64,000 bases of DNA from Eggerthella sp. YY7918. Its GTDB lineage: Bacteria > Actinomycetota > Coriobacteriia > Coriobacteriales > Eggerthellaceae. The notes beneath the pieces are model-generated. The model did not search any database. It was not told the origin of the DNA and saw only the letters and a program-made list of their open reading frames with translations. The translations under genes were made by a program, and so were the position numbers. The DNA lies in contig NC_015738.1 in NCBI RefSeq assembly GCF_000270285.1, positions 2,232,001 through 2,296,000 on the forward strand, in the 5' to 3' direction. Shown here piece by piece: positions 27,538-36,592 of this stretch. The number at the start of each line of letters is the position of its first letter. Positions within the stretch are counted from its first letter, which is position 1.

Positions 27538-28144
27538 TGAAACTGCCCGCCTCGTTCACGTACCGCTCGATGATTTTACGATGCTCATCATCGCTCAGAT
27601 CATCGCCAATCAGGCGTGATGCAACCGCGATCGACGTGTCGGCAACCGAACCCTGAAGCTCCGCAATAGCGGCCTTCTTCTCGGCCTCGATAGCCGCGCG
27701 TGCCTTTTCGATCATGGCAGCAGCCTCGGTTTGCGCCTTCGCTGTGATATCGGCCTTCAAAGCTTCGCCGGTATTCTTCGCGTCGGCAACAATCTGGGTA
27801 GCCTGACTCTTCGCCTCTTCAAGCTGCCGCTTGTATTCCTCGAGCGTCTGCTCGCTTTCAATGCGAGCCTTTTCAGACTTCTCGAGAGAATCCTTGATGG
27901 TCTGCTCGCGCTTTTCCAGCATGCCATTGAACAGAGGCCAGCCGAACTTTGCGAGGATAAACCAAAGGATCAGGAAGGCGATGAGCATAGGGATGAATTC
28001 ATCCATCTGCGGCAAGATGGCGTTGATGCCGCCGCTCTCTTCTTCGGCAGCGAATGCCAACGAAGGGCTCATGGCGACAACGGTCGTAGCAGCACATGCT
28101 ATGCCGCCCAGACCCTGAGCCATTTTACTTGCTCTTGCGTTCAA
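27527..28144 (-). CDS. atpF: ATP synthase b subunit with an N-terminal signal-like extension
   Basis: A 205-residue stator subunit. The canonical part starts at about residue 40 with one membrane helix (50-68) and a long charged coiled coil. Before it is an extension of about 33 residues ending SPSLAFAAEEE, which looks like a cleavable signal peptide, giving two hydrophobic segments instead of one. The start is taken as TTG at 28144 because AAGGAGG is eight bases upstream; an ATG seven codons later has no such site. It lies between atpE (62 nt) and atpH (overlap). Confidence 0.92.
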   Translation of the reverse strand: MNARASKMAQGLGGIACAATTVVAMSPSLAFAAEEESGGINAILPQMDEFIPMLIAFLILWFILAKFGWPLFNGMLEKREQTIKDSLEKSEKARIESEQTLEEYKRQLEEAKSQATQIVADAKNTGEALKADITAKAQTEAAAMIEKARAAIEAEKKAAIAELQGSVADTSIAVASRLIGDDLSDDEHRKIIERYVNEAGSFNAN

Positions 28145-28206
28145 CTCGCTTCCCTCCTTTTCTTCGTACTGACGGTTTTCTGCAGCTTGTGTGTTACAGA
28201 ACCGTA

Positions 28207-28425
28207 CTAGCCGATGAAGAAGAGGACCAAGCCGAGCAGTGCCAACGCCTCAGACATAGCGGCACCAATAAAGAAGTAGCCCATGAGGGTACCCTTCATC
28301 TCGGGCTGACGCGCCGCAGACACGCACAGGCCGTACGTTGCAACACCGATGCCGATGCCAGGGCCGATAGCGGCTAGGCCGTAACCGACGACCTTCAGTG
28401 CAGCAAGCGCAATAGTAACGTCCAC
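28207..28425 (-). CDS. atpE: ATP synthase c subunit
   Basis: A 72-residue hairpin proteolipid forming the rotor ring. The ion-binding carboxylate is E59 in MSEALALLG. The first helix reads GPGIGIGVATYG without the glutamine of sodium-binding rings, and no Ser/Thr follows the glutamate, so a proton-type ring is expected (inference from known motifs). The GTG start follows AAGGAGGT. The ARQPE loop (38-42) is standard. Confidence 0.95.
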   Translation of the reverse strand: MDVTIALAALKVVGYGLAAIGPGIGIGVATYGLCVSAARQPEMKGTLMGYFFIGAAMSEALALLGLVLFFIG

Positions 28426-28445
28426 AATTACCTCCTTTGTCGAAC

Positions 28446-28462
28446 CCGGAGCCTTCCTCCGG
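28446..28462. other. Small hairpin between atpB and atpE
   Basis: CCGGAG and CTCCGG pair around five bases in the 123-bp gap upstream of atpE. It could set mRNA processing or stability to favour the highly expressed c subunit; there is no T-run, so it is not an obvious terminator. Confidence 0.3.
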
Positions 28463-28548
28463 ACCCATGCTTATACAACCAGCTGAAATTACGTACCAGC
28501 TGCAGTACCGAACTTCATGCGACGCCCGATGCGCCGCCGATCACACCA

Positions 28549-29349
28549 TCAGTGAGGATGGGTCGCCATTCCAATGTAGGAGGCGGACAGGATCGTGAAC
28601 ACGTACGCCTGCAAAAACGCCACGAGGCATTCAAGTGCGTACATGAGAATGAGCAGAACAAACCAAGCAACTGCGGGCAGTGCGGTGACGAAGTCCATCT
28701 GGAAGATGGCGGTCTGCAAAAACACCGTCGTCGCCAGAGAGAACACGGCAAGCACCATGTGGCCCGCCAGCATGTTGCCGTAAAGTCGCACAGCCAGCGT
28801 CAGCACGCGGATAACCATGGAGAAGAACTCGAGGAACCAGATGATGGGAATCATCGGTCCGGGAACGCCCGAGGGAACGAGGCTCTTGATGTAGCCGAAC
28901 ACTCCGAGCGTCTTCAGACCGTAGAAGTTGAAGTACACAAACGAAATGGCCGCGAGCGCCCACGTGATACTGATGGTACCCGTGGTGGCCTTCGCGCCAG
29001 GAATAAGGCCGACAACATTTGCCAGCAAGATGAAGAAGAACAGCGTGCACAAAAACGGTACGTGCTGCTTGAATCCGTGGCCGATAACGTCGGCGCCAAT
29101 ACCGTTGCGCACAAAATCATAGCCATACTCAACCGTATTGAGGAACTTGTTGGAAGGGATGAGCTTAAGCTTCCTGCCACTTACCAAGACAATGATCAGA
29201 ACAAGTGCCAGGATGAAAAACATGTACAGGGTGTACTGACTTATGTTCCACCCACCGATAGAAAACACGGTTGCCGATTCGAAGGTGCTCGACAAATGTT
29301 GAGCTTCCTCAACGAAAGTGCTCAGCGCATCACCCATCTGGATTTCCAA
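28549..29349 (-). CDS. atpB: ATP synthase a subunit
   Basis: A 266-residue membrane stator with about six helices. The essential arginine lies in the penultimate-helix region RVLTLAVRLYGNMLAGH. Two starts are possible: the TTG at 29349, four bases after AAAGGA, or the ATG at 29337. It lies 14 nt after the AtpI-like gene. Confidence 0.95.
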   Translation of the reverse strand: MEIQMGDALSTFVEEAQHLSSTFESATVFSIGGWNISQYTLYMFFILALVLIIVLVSGRKLKLIPSNKFLNTVEYGYDFVRNGIGADVIGHGFKQHVPFLCTLFFFILLANVVGLIPGAKATTGTISITWALAAISFVYFNFYGLKTLGVFGYIKSLVPSGVPGPMIPIIWFLEFFSMVIRVLTLAVRLYGNMLAGHMVLAVFSLATTVFLQTAIFQMDFVTALPAVAWFVLLILMYALECLVAFLQAYVFTILSASYIGMATHPH

Positions 29350-29363
29350 CCTTTCCTTTAACG

Positions 29364-29654
29364 CTATTTGCGCGTGCCAAGACCGTTCTTATACACCACA
29401 TATATTGCTGTCGATACGATGAGGGCGACTATTTCAGCAAGCCCGAACGGAAGAATGAGCGAGCGAGCAACCTGCGCGCACACAATCATCTCCACGATCA
29501 GCACCACCAGGGAAATAAACACGCCCACCAGACCGTACAAAGCGGCGTTCATAGCCGAAGTCGAGGTCGATCGACGAGACATGCGTAAAGCAATGAACAG
29601 CGGGATAAAGCCGATGAAGCCTGCAACAGCTCCTATCACAATAGCCAGCGCCAT
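29364..29654 (-). CDS. atpI: AtpI-like small membrane protein
   Basis: A 96-residue protein with three hydrophobic segments (about 2-23, 38-62, 70-90), in the position of the AtpI/UncI accessory protein that helps assemble the c ring. Sequence similarity to AtpI is not obvious, so the assignment rests on place and topology. It is the first gene of the operon; the ribosome-binding site is weak. Confidence 0.65.
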   Translation of the reverse strand: MALAIVIGAVAGFIGFIPLFIALRMSRRSTSTSAMNAALYGLVGVFISLVVLIVEMIVCAQVARSLILPFGLAEIVALIVSTAIYVVYKNGLGTRK

Positions 29655-29708
29655 GTTTTGCTTTCTCGTCCTTTACTTCGCGTCCTCGACCGGATTTGGC
29701 CGCAACAC

Positions 29709-29739
29709 ATAATAACAGAATATGCAAATCCGCTTACAA
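29709..29739 (-). promoter_or_regulatory. Possible promoter of the ATP synthase operon
   Basis: On the minus strand TTGTAA (29739-29734) and TATTAT (29714-29709) are separated by 19 bp, about 55 bp upstream of the first gene. The spacing is long for a standard promoter. Confidence 0.35.
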
Positions 29740-29888
29740 AAAGGAAACGAAATGCCGAAAAATCCGGTTAAACGCCCACGAGTACCCATTTTGCGCTCTA
29801 AAAACAGGGCGAACAAAGAGGTGGGCGCGCGGGGAATACGGCATCCCGTTGGTGCCGAGAATCTTCTGTAAAGCCAGCTCGTAAGCTG

Positions 29889-30347
29889 TTATCCCTCGAA
29901 AACGCGCATACGAATGCCCGATTCTTTCAACAAGGACATAGCCAATTCGTCGGGATAAGGATTTTGGTAGACAATTTCTTCAATACCCGCATTAATAAGC
30001 ATCTTGGCGCACACAACGCACGGTTGCGTGGTGATATAGATGGACGCGCCCGTTATATTAATGCCGTAGCGCGCGGCCTGAATAATGGCGTTTTGCTCGG
30101 CATGAAGGCCGCGGCATATCTCGTGTCGCTGGCCGCTGGGCACACCCAGCTGCTGGCGCAAGCATCCCGTCTCGGAACAGTGGGCAAGTCCGGTGGGAAC
30201 GCCGTTGTAACCCGTCGCGAGAATGCGCCGGTCCTTTACGATGACGGCGCCTACGGCGCGGCGCAGGCACGTGGTGCGGGTAGCGACCTCGTTCGCCAGT
30301 TTCATGAAGTATTCGTCCCAGCTGGGGCGATTGTCTGTTGCGTCCAT
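29889..30347 (-). CDS. dCMP deaminase family protein
   Basis: A 152-residue zinc-dependent cytidine/deoxycytidylate deaminase, probably converting dCMP to dUMP for thymidylate synthesis. The zinc site is HAE (LHAEQNAII) with PCVVC ([10 protein letters not shown]); additional cysteines and a histidine ([11 protein letters not shown]) resemble the second zinc site of ComEB/dCMP-deaminase proteins. The ATG at 30347 follows AGAGG. It lies downstream of upp, separated by a structured 330-bp gap. Confidence 0.85.
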   Translation of the reverse strand: MDATDNRPSWDEYFMKLANEVATRTTCLRRAVGAVIVKDRRILATGYNGVPTGLAHCSETGCLRQQLGVPSGQRHEICRGLHAEQNAIIQAARYGINITGASIYITTQPCVVCAKMLINAGIEEIVYQNPYPDELAMSLLKESGIRMRVFEG

Positions 30348-30677
30348 GATGCCTCTTTTCTACCTGTGTGTCCGGGGAGTGTCGGTGTGATACCCAGTCG
30401 CTCAGACAGTCCTGAGCTCGCACGAACAGTCCGCTGCCGAAGATCAGCAAAGCTGCTCTTCGGCGCGCCCGCTCGGGCGCGGAACTTTGTGTGTGAATAG
30501 TCCACTGGACTATTCACCGTGCGGAACTCGCTTGGTGAGCACGACCGCCTTCTCCCCTCTTGCAATGTCGAAAGAACGAATGAAACTGCCTCGAACTCGC
30601 GACACCCCTCGTCCGGTTTCATGAATCTGCTCGCTCGTTAAAGCGGGGAGTTCAACCTGCGGGGGATAAGGTTGCTG
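30348..30677. other. Structured non-coding gap downstream of upp
   Basis: No gene is seen in these 330 bp. Three hairpins stand in a row: 30437-30463 (CCGAAGA/TCTTCGG with an inner CAGC/GCTG stem), 30464-30481 (CGCGCCCG/CGGGCGCG) and 30493-30517 (11-bp arms GTGAATAGTCC/GGACTATTCAC around ACT). No T-run follows any of them. The set may be a repeat element or a structured RNA. Confidence 0.6.
30493..30517. repeat. Near-palindrome with 11-bp arms
   Basis: GTGAATAGTCC and GGACTATTCAC flank ACT. The symmetry is perfect over the arms. It resembles dispersed palindromic elements of Coriobacteriia as I remember them, which I cannot verify here. Confidence 0.5.
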
Positions 30678-31316
30678 CTATTTGGTTCCGAAGATGCGGT
30701 CGCCGGCGTCGCCGAGGCCGGGGACAATGTAGGCGTGGTCGTTCAAGCCTTCGTCGATGGCGCAGGTGTAGATTTGGACATCGGGATCGGCGGCGAGGAC
30801 CGTTTCAATGCCGACCGGTGCTGCCACTAGGACGACAAGCTTGATATTCTTCACGCCCTGCTTGCGCAGGTACTGGATGGCTGCGGTGGCGCTGCCGCCG
30901 GTGGCCAGCATGGGGTCAACCACCAGCACGTCACGCTGGGCGATGCTGTCGGGCAGCTTGGCGTAGTACTCGTGCGGCTCATGGGTTTCTGGATCGCGGT
31001 ACATGCCGAGATGTCCCACGAACGTGGACGGCATGAGTTCTTGCAGGCCCTCCACCATGCCAAGTCCGGCGCGCAGAATGGGAACAATGACCATCTTCTT
31101 GCCGGCTACCTGCTTACAGGTGGTCTTGCAGATGGGCGTTTCCACCTCAACGTCCTCGAGGGCGAGGTCGCGCGTGGCTTCGTAGCCTTCAAACATGGCC
31201 AGCTCGCGTACGAGCGCGCGGAAGTCCTTCGAGGACGTATTCTTGTTGCGCAGCTTGGACAGCTTGTGCTGCACCATAGGGTGATCGACAATAGTTACAC
31301 GGTCGTACTGTTGCAT
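30678..31316 (-). CDS. upp: Uracil phosphoribosyltransferase
   Basis: A 212-residue salvage enzyme making UMP from uracil and PRPP. The PRPP-binding loop is [14 protein letters not shown] and the uracil-binding end is [15 protein letters not shown]; the flexible region [13 protein letters not shown] is present. Length is standard. The ATG at 31316 follows AGGAAC. It lies between glyA and the dCMP-deaminase-like gene, with structured DNA on both sides. Confidence 0.96.
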   Translation of the reverse strand: MQQYDRVTIVDHPMVQHKLSKLRNKNTSSKDFRALVRELAMFEGYEATRDLALEDVEVETPICKTTCKQVAGKKMVIVPILRAGLGMVEGLQELMPSTFVGHLGMYRDPETHEPHEYYAKLPDSIAQRDVLVVDPMLATGGSATAAIQYLRKQGVKNIKLVVLVAAPVGIETVLAADPDVQIYTCAIDEGLNDHAYIVPGLGDAGDRIFGTK

Positions 31317-31398
31317 TGCACATGTTCCTTTCTTACAGGTCCAGCAAAGTCAGCGAGGGCTTTCGCGGTGCCCCGAATTGGCGTGTTTCGCGGCCGAG

Positions 31399-31488
31399 CG
31401 TGCTTCGCACGTGAGGGTAAGCGAAAAAGCGCCGAGGCGGGGTGCACCCCAAGGGTACTTGCTTTGCCGCGCTGCGGAAGCCCGCAGC
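31399..31488. other. Palindromic DNA between glyA and upp
   Basis: Within the 208-bp gap are a CGTGC/GCACG hairpin (31399-31411), a perfect 12-bp palindrome GGGGTGCACCCC (31439-31450) and a GCTGCGG/CCGCAGC hairpin (31471-31488). No reading frame is evident. These may control upp or belong to repeats. Confidence 0.4.
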
Positions 31489-31497
31489 GTCGGCCCC

Positions 31498-31523
31498 TTC
31501 CGCCGTTCGGTAGAACGGCGGAA
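31498..31523 (-). terminator. Hairpin directly after glyA
   Basis: TTCCGCCGTTC and GAACGGCGGAA pair perfectly around GGTA immediately after the glyA stop codon. The T-run is absent, so termination strength is uncertain. Confidence 0.6.
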
Positions 31524-31524
31524 C

Positions 31525-32781
31525 CTAATAACTCAACTCGGGGTACAAGGGGTGGGCAGCCAGGAGGGCGTCGACTTTTTTGTGGATGTCGGCGAGCTTG
31601 GCTTCGTCGGCGGCATTGAACACCGTGGCGGCGATAAGCTGACCGACCTCGTAGAAGTCGTCGGCAGTGAAGCCACGGGTGGTGGCCGCAGCGCTGCCCA
31701 CGCGAATGCCGCTGGTGACAAACGGGCTGCGCGTCTCGTTGGGGATGGAGTTCTTGTTTACGGTCAGGCCCACGCTCTCGAGCAGCTTCTCGGCATCCTT
31801 GCCGGTAACGTCGGCCGCAGTGAGGTCCACCAGGCACAGGTGGTTGTCGGTGCCGCCGGACACGAGGCGCAATCCCCCGTCCATCATGCCCTGACCGAGC
31901 GTGCGAGCGTTCTCCACCACACGTCCAATGTACTCTTTATAGGCAGGTTGCGCAGCCTCGCCGAATGCGACAGCCTTGCCGGCAATGACGTGCATAAGCG
32001 GGCCGCCCTGTGCGCCGGGGAACACAGCCTTGTCGATACGCTTCGCGATCTCCTCGTCGTTGGAAAGGATGAAGCCGCCGCGCGGGCCGCGCAGCGTCTT
32101 GTGGCTGGTGGACGTGGTCACGTCGGCATGCGGCACGGGGCTGGGATGCGCGCCGCCCGCCACGAGGCCCGCGATGTGGGCCATGTCGACCATGAAGTAC
32201 GCGTCCACCTCCTTGGCGATAGCGGCCATGCGCTCGAAGTCGATGATGCGCGGGTACGCACTCGCGCCACCCACGATGAGCTTCGGTCGCACTTCCTTGG
32301 CGATGCGCTCAACTTCGTCGTAATTGATGGTTTCCGTTTCAGGATCCACGCCATAGCTGGCGAAGTGGTAGTCACGGCCAGAGAAATTCACCGGCGAGCC
32401 GTGCGTGAGGTGTCCGCCCTGGTCGAGGCTCATGCCAAGCACCGTGTCGCCCAATTCCAAGAGCGCCGTGTACGCGCCGAAGTTTGCATTCGCGCCGCAA
32501 TGGGGCTGTACGTTGGCGAAGTTCGCGCCGAAGAGTGCACAGGCGCGGTCGCGCGCAAGGTCTTCCACGATGTCGACCTTCTCGCAGCCGCCGTAGTAGC
32601 GTTTGCGCGGGTAGCCCTCGGCGTACTTGTTCGTGAGTACGCTGCCAACAGCCTCCAACACGGCAGGCGACGTGAAGTTCTCCGAGGCGATAAGTTCCAC
32701 GGAATCGCGTTCGCGGGCGAGTTCTTGGCGCAGCGCGTCGGCGACGGCCGGATCGGCCTCGGGCAGATAGGTCAAGGGCAT
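31525..32781 (-). CDS. glyA: Serine hydroxymethyltransferase
   Basis: A PLP enzyme of about 418 residues interconverting serine and glycine and charging tetrahydrofolate with one-carbon units. The PLP lysine lies in [24 protein letters not shown] and the YGGCEKVD region are standard. The ATG at 32781 (protein [11 protein letters not shown]) is chosen because AAAGGA lies eight bases upstream; two in-frame ATGs further up have poor spacing. rpiB lies 93 nt upstream. Confidence 0.95.
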   Translation of the reverse strand: MPLTYLPEADPAVADALRQELARERDSVELIASENFTSPAVLEAVGSVLTNKYAEGYPRKRYYGGCEKVDIVEDLARDRACALFGANFANVQPHCGANANFGAYTALLELGDTVLGMSLDQGGHLTHGSPVNFSGRDYHFASYGVDPETETINYDEVERIAKEVRPKLIVGGASAYPRIIDFERMAAIAKEVDAYFMVDMAHIAGLVAGGAHPSPVPHADVTTSTSHKTLRGPRGGFILSNDEEIAKRIDKAVFPGAQGGPLMHVIAGKAVAFGEAAQPAYKEYIGRVVENARTLGQGMMDGGLRLVSGGTDNHLCLVDLTAADVTGKDAEKLLESVGLTVNKNSIPNETRSPFVTSGIRVGSAAATTRGFTADDFYEVGQLIAATVFNAADEAKLADIHKKVDALLAAHPLYPELSY

Positions 32782-32874
32782 AGAGCGCATCCTTTCGCTG
32801 ATAAACGGCAGATTTCGGTTCATCCTAACACAACGATCCGCCTCTCTGTAACAGAAGCGGACCGCCGGTTAAGT

Positions 32875-33315
32875 TCACTTGTTTTCGAGGGCCATGATTT
32901 TTTCAACGCGGCCGGTGTGGCGGCCTTCGCCAAAGGGAGTGGCGAAAAAGACATTGAGAATGGCGCGATTCGTGGCTTCATCGACAAAACGACCCGAAAG
33001 CGTGATGATGTTCGCATCGTTATGCTCGCGCGATAGCTCGGCAAATTGGGGGGTAATGATGTTGACCGCGCGAACGCCGTCAATCTTGTTTGCCGCCACC
33101 GCCATGCCGATGCCGGTGCCGCACACGAGCACGCCGCGCTCGACCAGCCCGTCGGCCACATCGTGTGCAACAAGAGCGGCATAGTCGGGGTAATCGACGC
33201 GGTCATCGGTGTCAGGCCCGCGATCAATTACGTCGTGACCCTGTTTTGCCAGGTAGTCCACGAGCGCCTGCTTTTGCTCAAACCCCGCATGGTCGCTCGC
33301 AATGCTGATTTTCAT
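32875..33315 (-). CDS. rpiB: Ribose-5-phosphate isomerase B
   Basis: A 146-residue RpiB/LacAB-family isomerase of the pentose phosphate pathway, interconverting ribulose 5-phosphate and ribose 5-phosphate. It has the DHAGFEQK motif at the start and the active-site cysteine in CGTGIGMAVAANKI. The ATG at 33315 (MKISIASDHAG) follows AAAGG with a six-base spacer. It lies 57 nt after glpK and probably in the same transcript. Confidence 0.93.
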   Translation of the reverse strand: MKISIASDHAGFEQKQALVDYLAKQGHDVIDRGPDTDDRVDYPDYAALVAHDVADGLVERGVLVCGTGIGMAVAANKIDGVRAVNIITPQFAELSREHNDANIITLSGRFVDEATNRAILNVFFATPFGEGRHTGRVEKIMALENK

Positions 33316-33372
33316 GAGATACCTTTCTTCTTTATCCAAGCAACAAAGGCAGAACCTTTGCCCTCCAAACCC

Positions 33373-34866
33373 TTATGACATAGTGCGTTGTACTGCGCAC
33401 TTCCAGCCTTCCAGCAAATGCGCATGGCGCGCATCTTCCATACCGGGTTCGTACGTGTCGTCGTCGACCCGCAACGCGCACAGTGCCTTGACATCCGTCC
33501 AGAAACCCGCGCTCAAACCAGCGAGATACGCCGCCCCGAGCGCCGTCGTCTCGGTGTTCTGCGGACGACGCAACGGCGTGCGCAAAATATCGCTTTGGAA
33601 CTGCATCAGAAAATCGTTCGCCGAAGCCCCGCCGTCCACATTGAGCACCGAAAGCGGCACCCCTGCGTCAGCCTCCATGGCCACCGCCAAATCGCGTACC
33701 TGGTAGGCAAGCGATTCGAGCGCCGCACGAATAACGTGCGCACGACCGGTACCGCGTGTGAGGCCGTAGATGGCACCGCGCGCCTCGGCATCCCAGTACG
33801 GTGCGCCCAGACCGGTGAACGCGGGCACAATATACACGCCGCCCGTGTCGGCAATGCTGCGCGCAATGGCGCTTGTTTCGGAGACGTTTTCAAAAAGACC
33901 GAGGTCGTCGCGCAGCCACTGCATGAGTGCGCCCGCCATGAACACGCTTCCCTCAAGCGCGTATTCGGGTTCTTCGACATCGGGCGCAGAAGCCGCTATC
34001 GTCGTGATAAGGCCGTTTGTCGAACGACAGGCAACGCGCCCGGTATGCATGAGCAAAAAGCATCCGGTGCCGTAGGTGTTCTTCGCCTGGCCAGGCTCGA
34101 AGCAGCACTGGCCGAACAGCGCAGCCTGCTGGTCCCCCGCCACGCCACAGATAGGCACGCCCGGAATCACGCCCGCATTGGCGGTGCGACCGAATTCGCC
34201 CGAGGAAGGACGCACTTCGGGCAACATGGATTCGGGGATGTCGAAAAGCTCAAGGAGCCACGGATCCCAGCACATATCGTGAATGTTGTAGAGCATGGTG
34301 CGGCTGGCATTCGTCACGTCGGTAGCGTGCACCTCGCCCTGGGTGAGCGCCCAGATAAGCCACGAGTCAACCGTGCCAAACGCAAGCTTACCCGCTTCGG
34401 CTGCTTCGCGCGCGCCTTCTACGTTGTCGAGAATCCACGCTATTTTGCTGGCGGAGAAGTATGCGTCGGGTACGAGACCGGTTTTGGCGGTAATCGTTTC
34501 GGCCACAGCAGGATCGCTACAGAGCTTTTCGATAAGCGGCGCGGTGCGGCGACACTGCCACACGATGGCATTTGCTACCGGCTCCCCCGTTTCGCGGTTC
34601 CACACCACCGTTGTTTCGCGCTGGTTTGTAATGCCAATGCACGCGATGTCACCCGGCGCGATGTTGTTCGACACCAGCAGCTCGGTAAGCGCGCCCAGCT
34701 GCGACGATAGGATATCGCGCGGGTCATGCTCCACCCATCCCGGCTGGGGGTAAATTTGCGGAAAAAGATTTTGCACCACATCGACCGCACGGCCCTGGGC
34801 ATCAATGAGCATAGCGCGCGACGAGGTGGTGCCCTGATCAAGCGCTACGACGAAGGATGGTTGCAT
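33373..34866 (-). CDS. glpK: Glycerol kinase
   Basis: A 497-residue FGGY kinase phosphorylating glycerol to glycerol 3-phosphate. DQGTTSSRA near the N-terminus binds phosphate, and both FGGY signatures are recognisable, including the NVDGGASANDFLMQ region. The ATG at 34866 follows GAGGAG and overlaps the end of the upstream hydrolase gene by 22 nt, so the two are translated together. No GlpF or GlpD is visible nearby. Confidence 0.96.
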   Translation of the reverse strand: MQPSFVVALDQGTTSSRAMLIDAQGRAVDVVQNLFPQIYPQPGWVEHDPRDILSSQLGALTELLVSNNIAPGDIACIGITNQRETTVVWNRETGEPVANAIVWQCRRTAPLIEKLCSDPAVAETITAKTGLVPDAYFSASKIAWILDNVEGAREAAEAGKLAFGTVDSWLIWALTQGEVHATDVTNASRTMLYNIHDMCWDPWLLELFDIPESMLPEVRPSSGEFGRTANAGVIPGVPICGVAGDQQAALFGQCCFEPGQAKNTYGTGCFLLMHTGRVACRSTNGLITTIAASAPDVEEPEYALEGSVFMAGALMQWLRDDLGLFENVSETSAIARSIADTGGVYIVPAFTGLGAPYWDAEARGAIYGLTRGTGRAHVIRAALESLAYQVRDLAVAMEADAGVPLSVLNVDGGASANDFLMQFQSDILRTPLRRPQNTETTALGAAYLAGLSAGFWTDVKALCALRVDDDTYEPGMEDARHAHLLEGWKCAVQRTMS

Positions 34867-35822
34867 GCGTGCTCCTCAATCCAGCTGACGACATCAGTAT
34901 AAACCTGAGCCCGGCTGGGTTCATTGAGGATTTCGTGACGCATACCATCATAGAGTTTCATCTCCACGTCTTGCACACCTGCGTTGCGCATCAGATCGGC
35001 GGCCGCCCGCACGCTCTTGCCGCATCCGCCCACGGGATCTTCGGAGCCTGCAATAAACAGCAGCGGCATATCCTTCGGCACGCGCGAAGCACACGCCATG
35101 GTGACCACTTCGCCCGTAAGATCGGTGAGGGTGGCGTAGCCGCCGACGGAGAACATGAATCCGCACAGCTCGTCGGCGCTATAGGCATCCACGACGGCCG
35201 GATCGGTGCATATCCAGTCGTACGGCGTACGTGCATGTTCGATCTGCTTGGCAAAACCGCCCGCGCCCATGCCGTCCAAAAAGGCACTTCGGTAGTCGGC
35301 GCCTTTGCGGGATGAAAGAAGGCGCGCCAAAGCATTGCCCACCTTCGAGAGCATAAAAGGCTGGTTGCCCGTACCGCAGATAACGGCTCCCGCAACCCCT
35401 TCGCCATAACGCGCGAGATAGGCACGCACGATGAAACTGCCCATGGAGTGGCCGAACAAGAGGTAGGGCGCTTGACGCGAATAGCGCGCTGTAACGGTTT
35501 TGCGCAGCTCGTGAACGTCTTCGATGAGCACTTCCTTGCCGTCGACCGGCAGACAGCCCAAATCGGCCGGGTCCGACACGCTTTTGCCGTGACCGATATG
35601 GTCGGCCGCACATACGACAAAACCTTGCTCGACCAAAAAGCGCGCGAACTCGTCGTAGCGCTCCACGTGTTCGGCCATGCCGTGAACGATTTGCACAACA
35701 CCGCGGGGTGCAGTAGAACGACTTCCCCGCGCCTCTGTCGGTTTCCACACAAGACCTCTGATGGTTGATGTCTTGTCGTGTGATAAAAACCCGATCGACG
35801 TTGTAGTGATCGCAGTGTCCAT
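34845..35822 (-). CDS. Alpha/beta hydrolase, monoglyceride-lipase type
   Basis: A 325-residue serine hydrolase of the S33 aminopeptidase/monoacylglycerol-lipase group. The oxyanion stretch is VQIVHGMAEHVERY, the nucleophile elbow GHSMGS, the acid lies in the FIAGSEDPVGG region and the base in YDGMRHEILNE. No signal peptide is seen, so it should act in the cytosol. Its overlap with glpK suggests it releases glycerol from monoglycerides or lysolipids for phosphorylation (inference). The ATG at 35822 follows GGGAGGGG at somewhat long spacing. Confidence 0.85.
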   Translation of the reverse strand: MDTAITTTSIGFLSHDKTSTIRGLVWKPTEARGSRSTAPRGVVQIVHGMAEHVERYDEFARFLVEQGFVVCAADHIGHGKSVSDPADLGCLPVDGKEVLIEDVHELRKTVTARYSRQAPYLLFGHSMGSFIVRAYLARYGEGVAGAVICGTGNQPFMLSKVGNALARLLSSRKGADYRSAFLDGMGAGGFAKQIEHARTPYDWICTDPAVVDAYSADELCGFMFSVGGYATLTDLTGEVVTMACASRVPKDMPLLFIAGSEDPVGGCGKSVRAAADLMRNAGVQDVEMKLYDGMRHEILNEPSRAQVYTDVVSWIEEHACNHPSS

Positions 35823-35910
35823 ATTAATTCCCCTCCCCAGGAGTTTTGTCCATTATACCCCGCACCGCAATGCGTTCAGCTGAGGGTATGGCGAAAGGTA
35901 TCCCCGCTGT

Positions 35911-36528
35911 TTACGAGAGCTCGCGAGCAAGCGCCGCGATATCGTCTGCCATCACGGCACCTTCGCGTACGATGCGTAGAGGAGAAGCGGTGCAGTCGAC
36001 AACCGTGGAGGCGATGCCGCTTTTATCATCGTCGCCCTCGTCACCGAGAACAACATCGACACGCGCGGCGAGTGTTGGATCAATCGAAGCGAATGAACGC
36101 GGCGAGGGATGCCCTGAAATGTTTGCCGATGTGGTGGCAAGCGGACAACCCACCTGTTTAATAAGTTCAAGCGCCGTGGTACTGGCCGGCATACGAAGGC
36201 CGATGGTGTTCGCATTGGAGCGAAAAGCCTCGGGGACTTTATCGCCCGCATGAACAATGAGCGTAAGGGGACCTGGCCAGAAGCGTGCGGCCAGAAGACG
36301 CGCAAGAGCGGGCACGTCGAAGCCGTAACGGTCAAGGTCGGCCGGAGACGCCACAAGCCACGCAATAGGCTTGCCGCGATCGCGCTCTTTCAAGCGGTAG
36401 AGCACGTCGGGACCTTCGGCTGCTTCGACAGCGACCCCCAACCCATAGACGGTATCCGTGGGAAAGATGACCGCATCGCCGCGCGAAAGCGCCAAGACGG
36501 CATCGGATAAGGAAGCGCAAGCAGACAT
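35911..36528 (-). CDS. tsaC: L-threonylcarbamoyladenylate synthase (Sua5/YrdC family)
   Basis: A 205-residue YrdC-domain enzyme making threonylcarbamoyl-AMP for the t6A modification of tRNA. Typical motifs are PTDTVYGLG, LKERDRGKPIAWLV and ATTSANISGHPSP. There is no C-terminal Sua5 domain. The ATG at 36528 follows AGAGGA with a six-base spacer; the open frame continues upstream without a ribosome-binding site. It follows the cobalamin ECF operon by 64 nt. Confidence 0.9.
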   Translation of the reverse strand: MSACASLSDAVLALSRGDAVIFPTDTVYGLGVAVEAAEGPDVLYRLKERDRGKPIAWLVASPADLDRYGFDVPALARLLAARFWPGPLTLIVHAGDKVPEAFRSNANTIGLRMPASTTALELIKQVGCPLATTSANISGHPSPRSFASIDPTLAARVDVVLGDEGDDDKSGIASTVVDCTASPLRIVREGAVMADDIAALARELS

Positions 36529-36592
36529 GGAGTTCCTCTCTTGTTGAACGGGAGGCATTGTATCACGAGACGCTCTGCCGGTCGTGCGTCCC

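Noticed and set aside
28207-28425. Sodium-type ATP synthase c ring
   Set aside because: The glutamine in helix 1 and the Ser/Thr after the essential glutamate that mark sodium rings are missing.
31378-33036. A 552-codon open frame on the plus strand
   Set aside because: It runs antisense through glyA and into rpiB, both clearly real.
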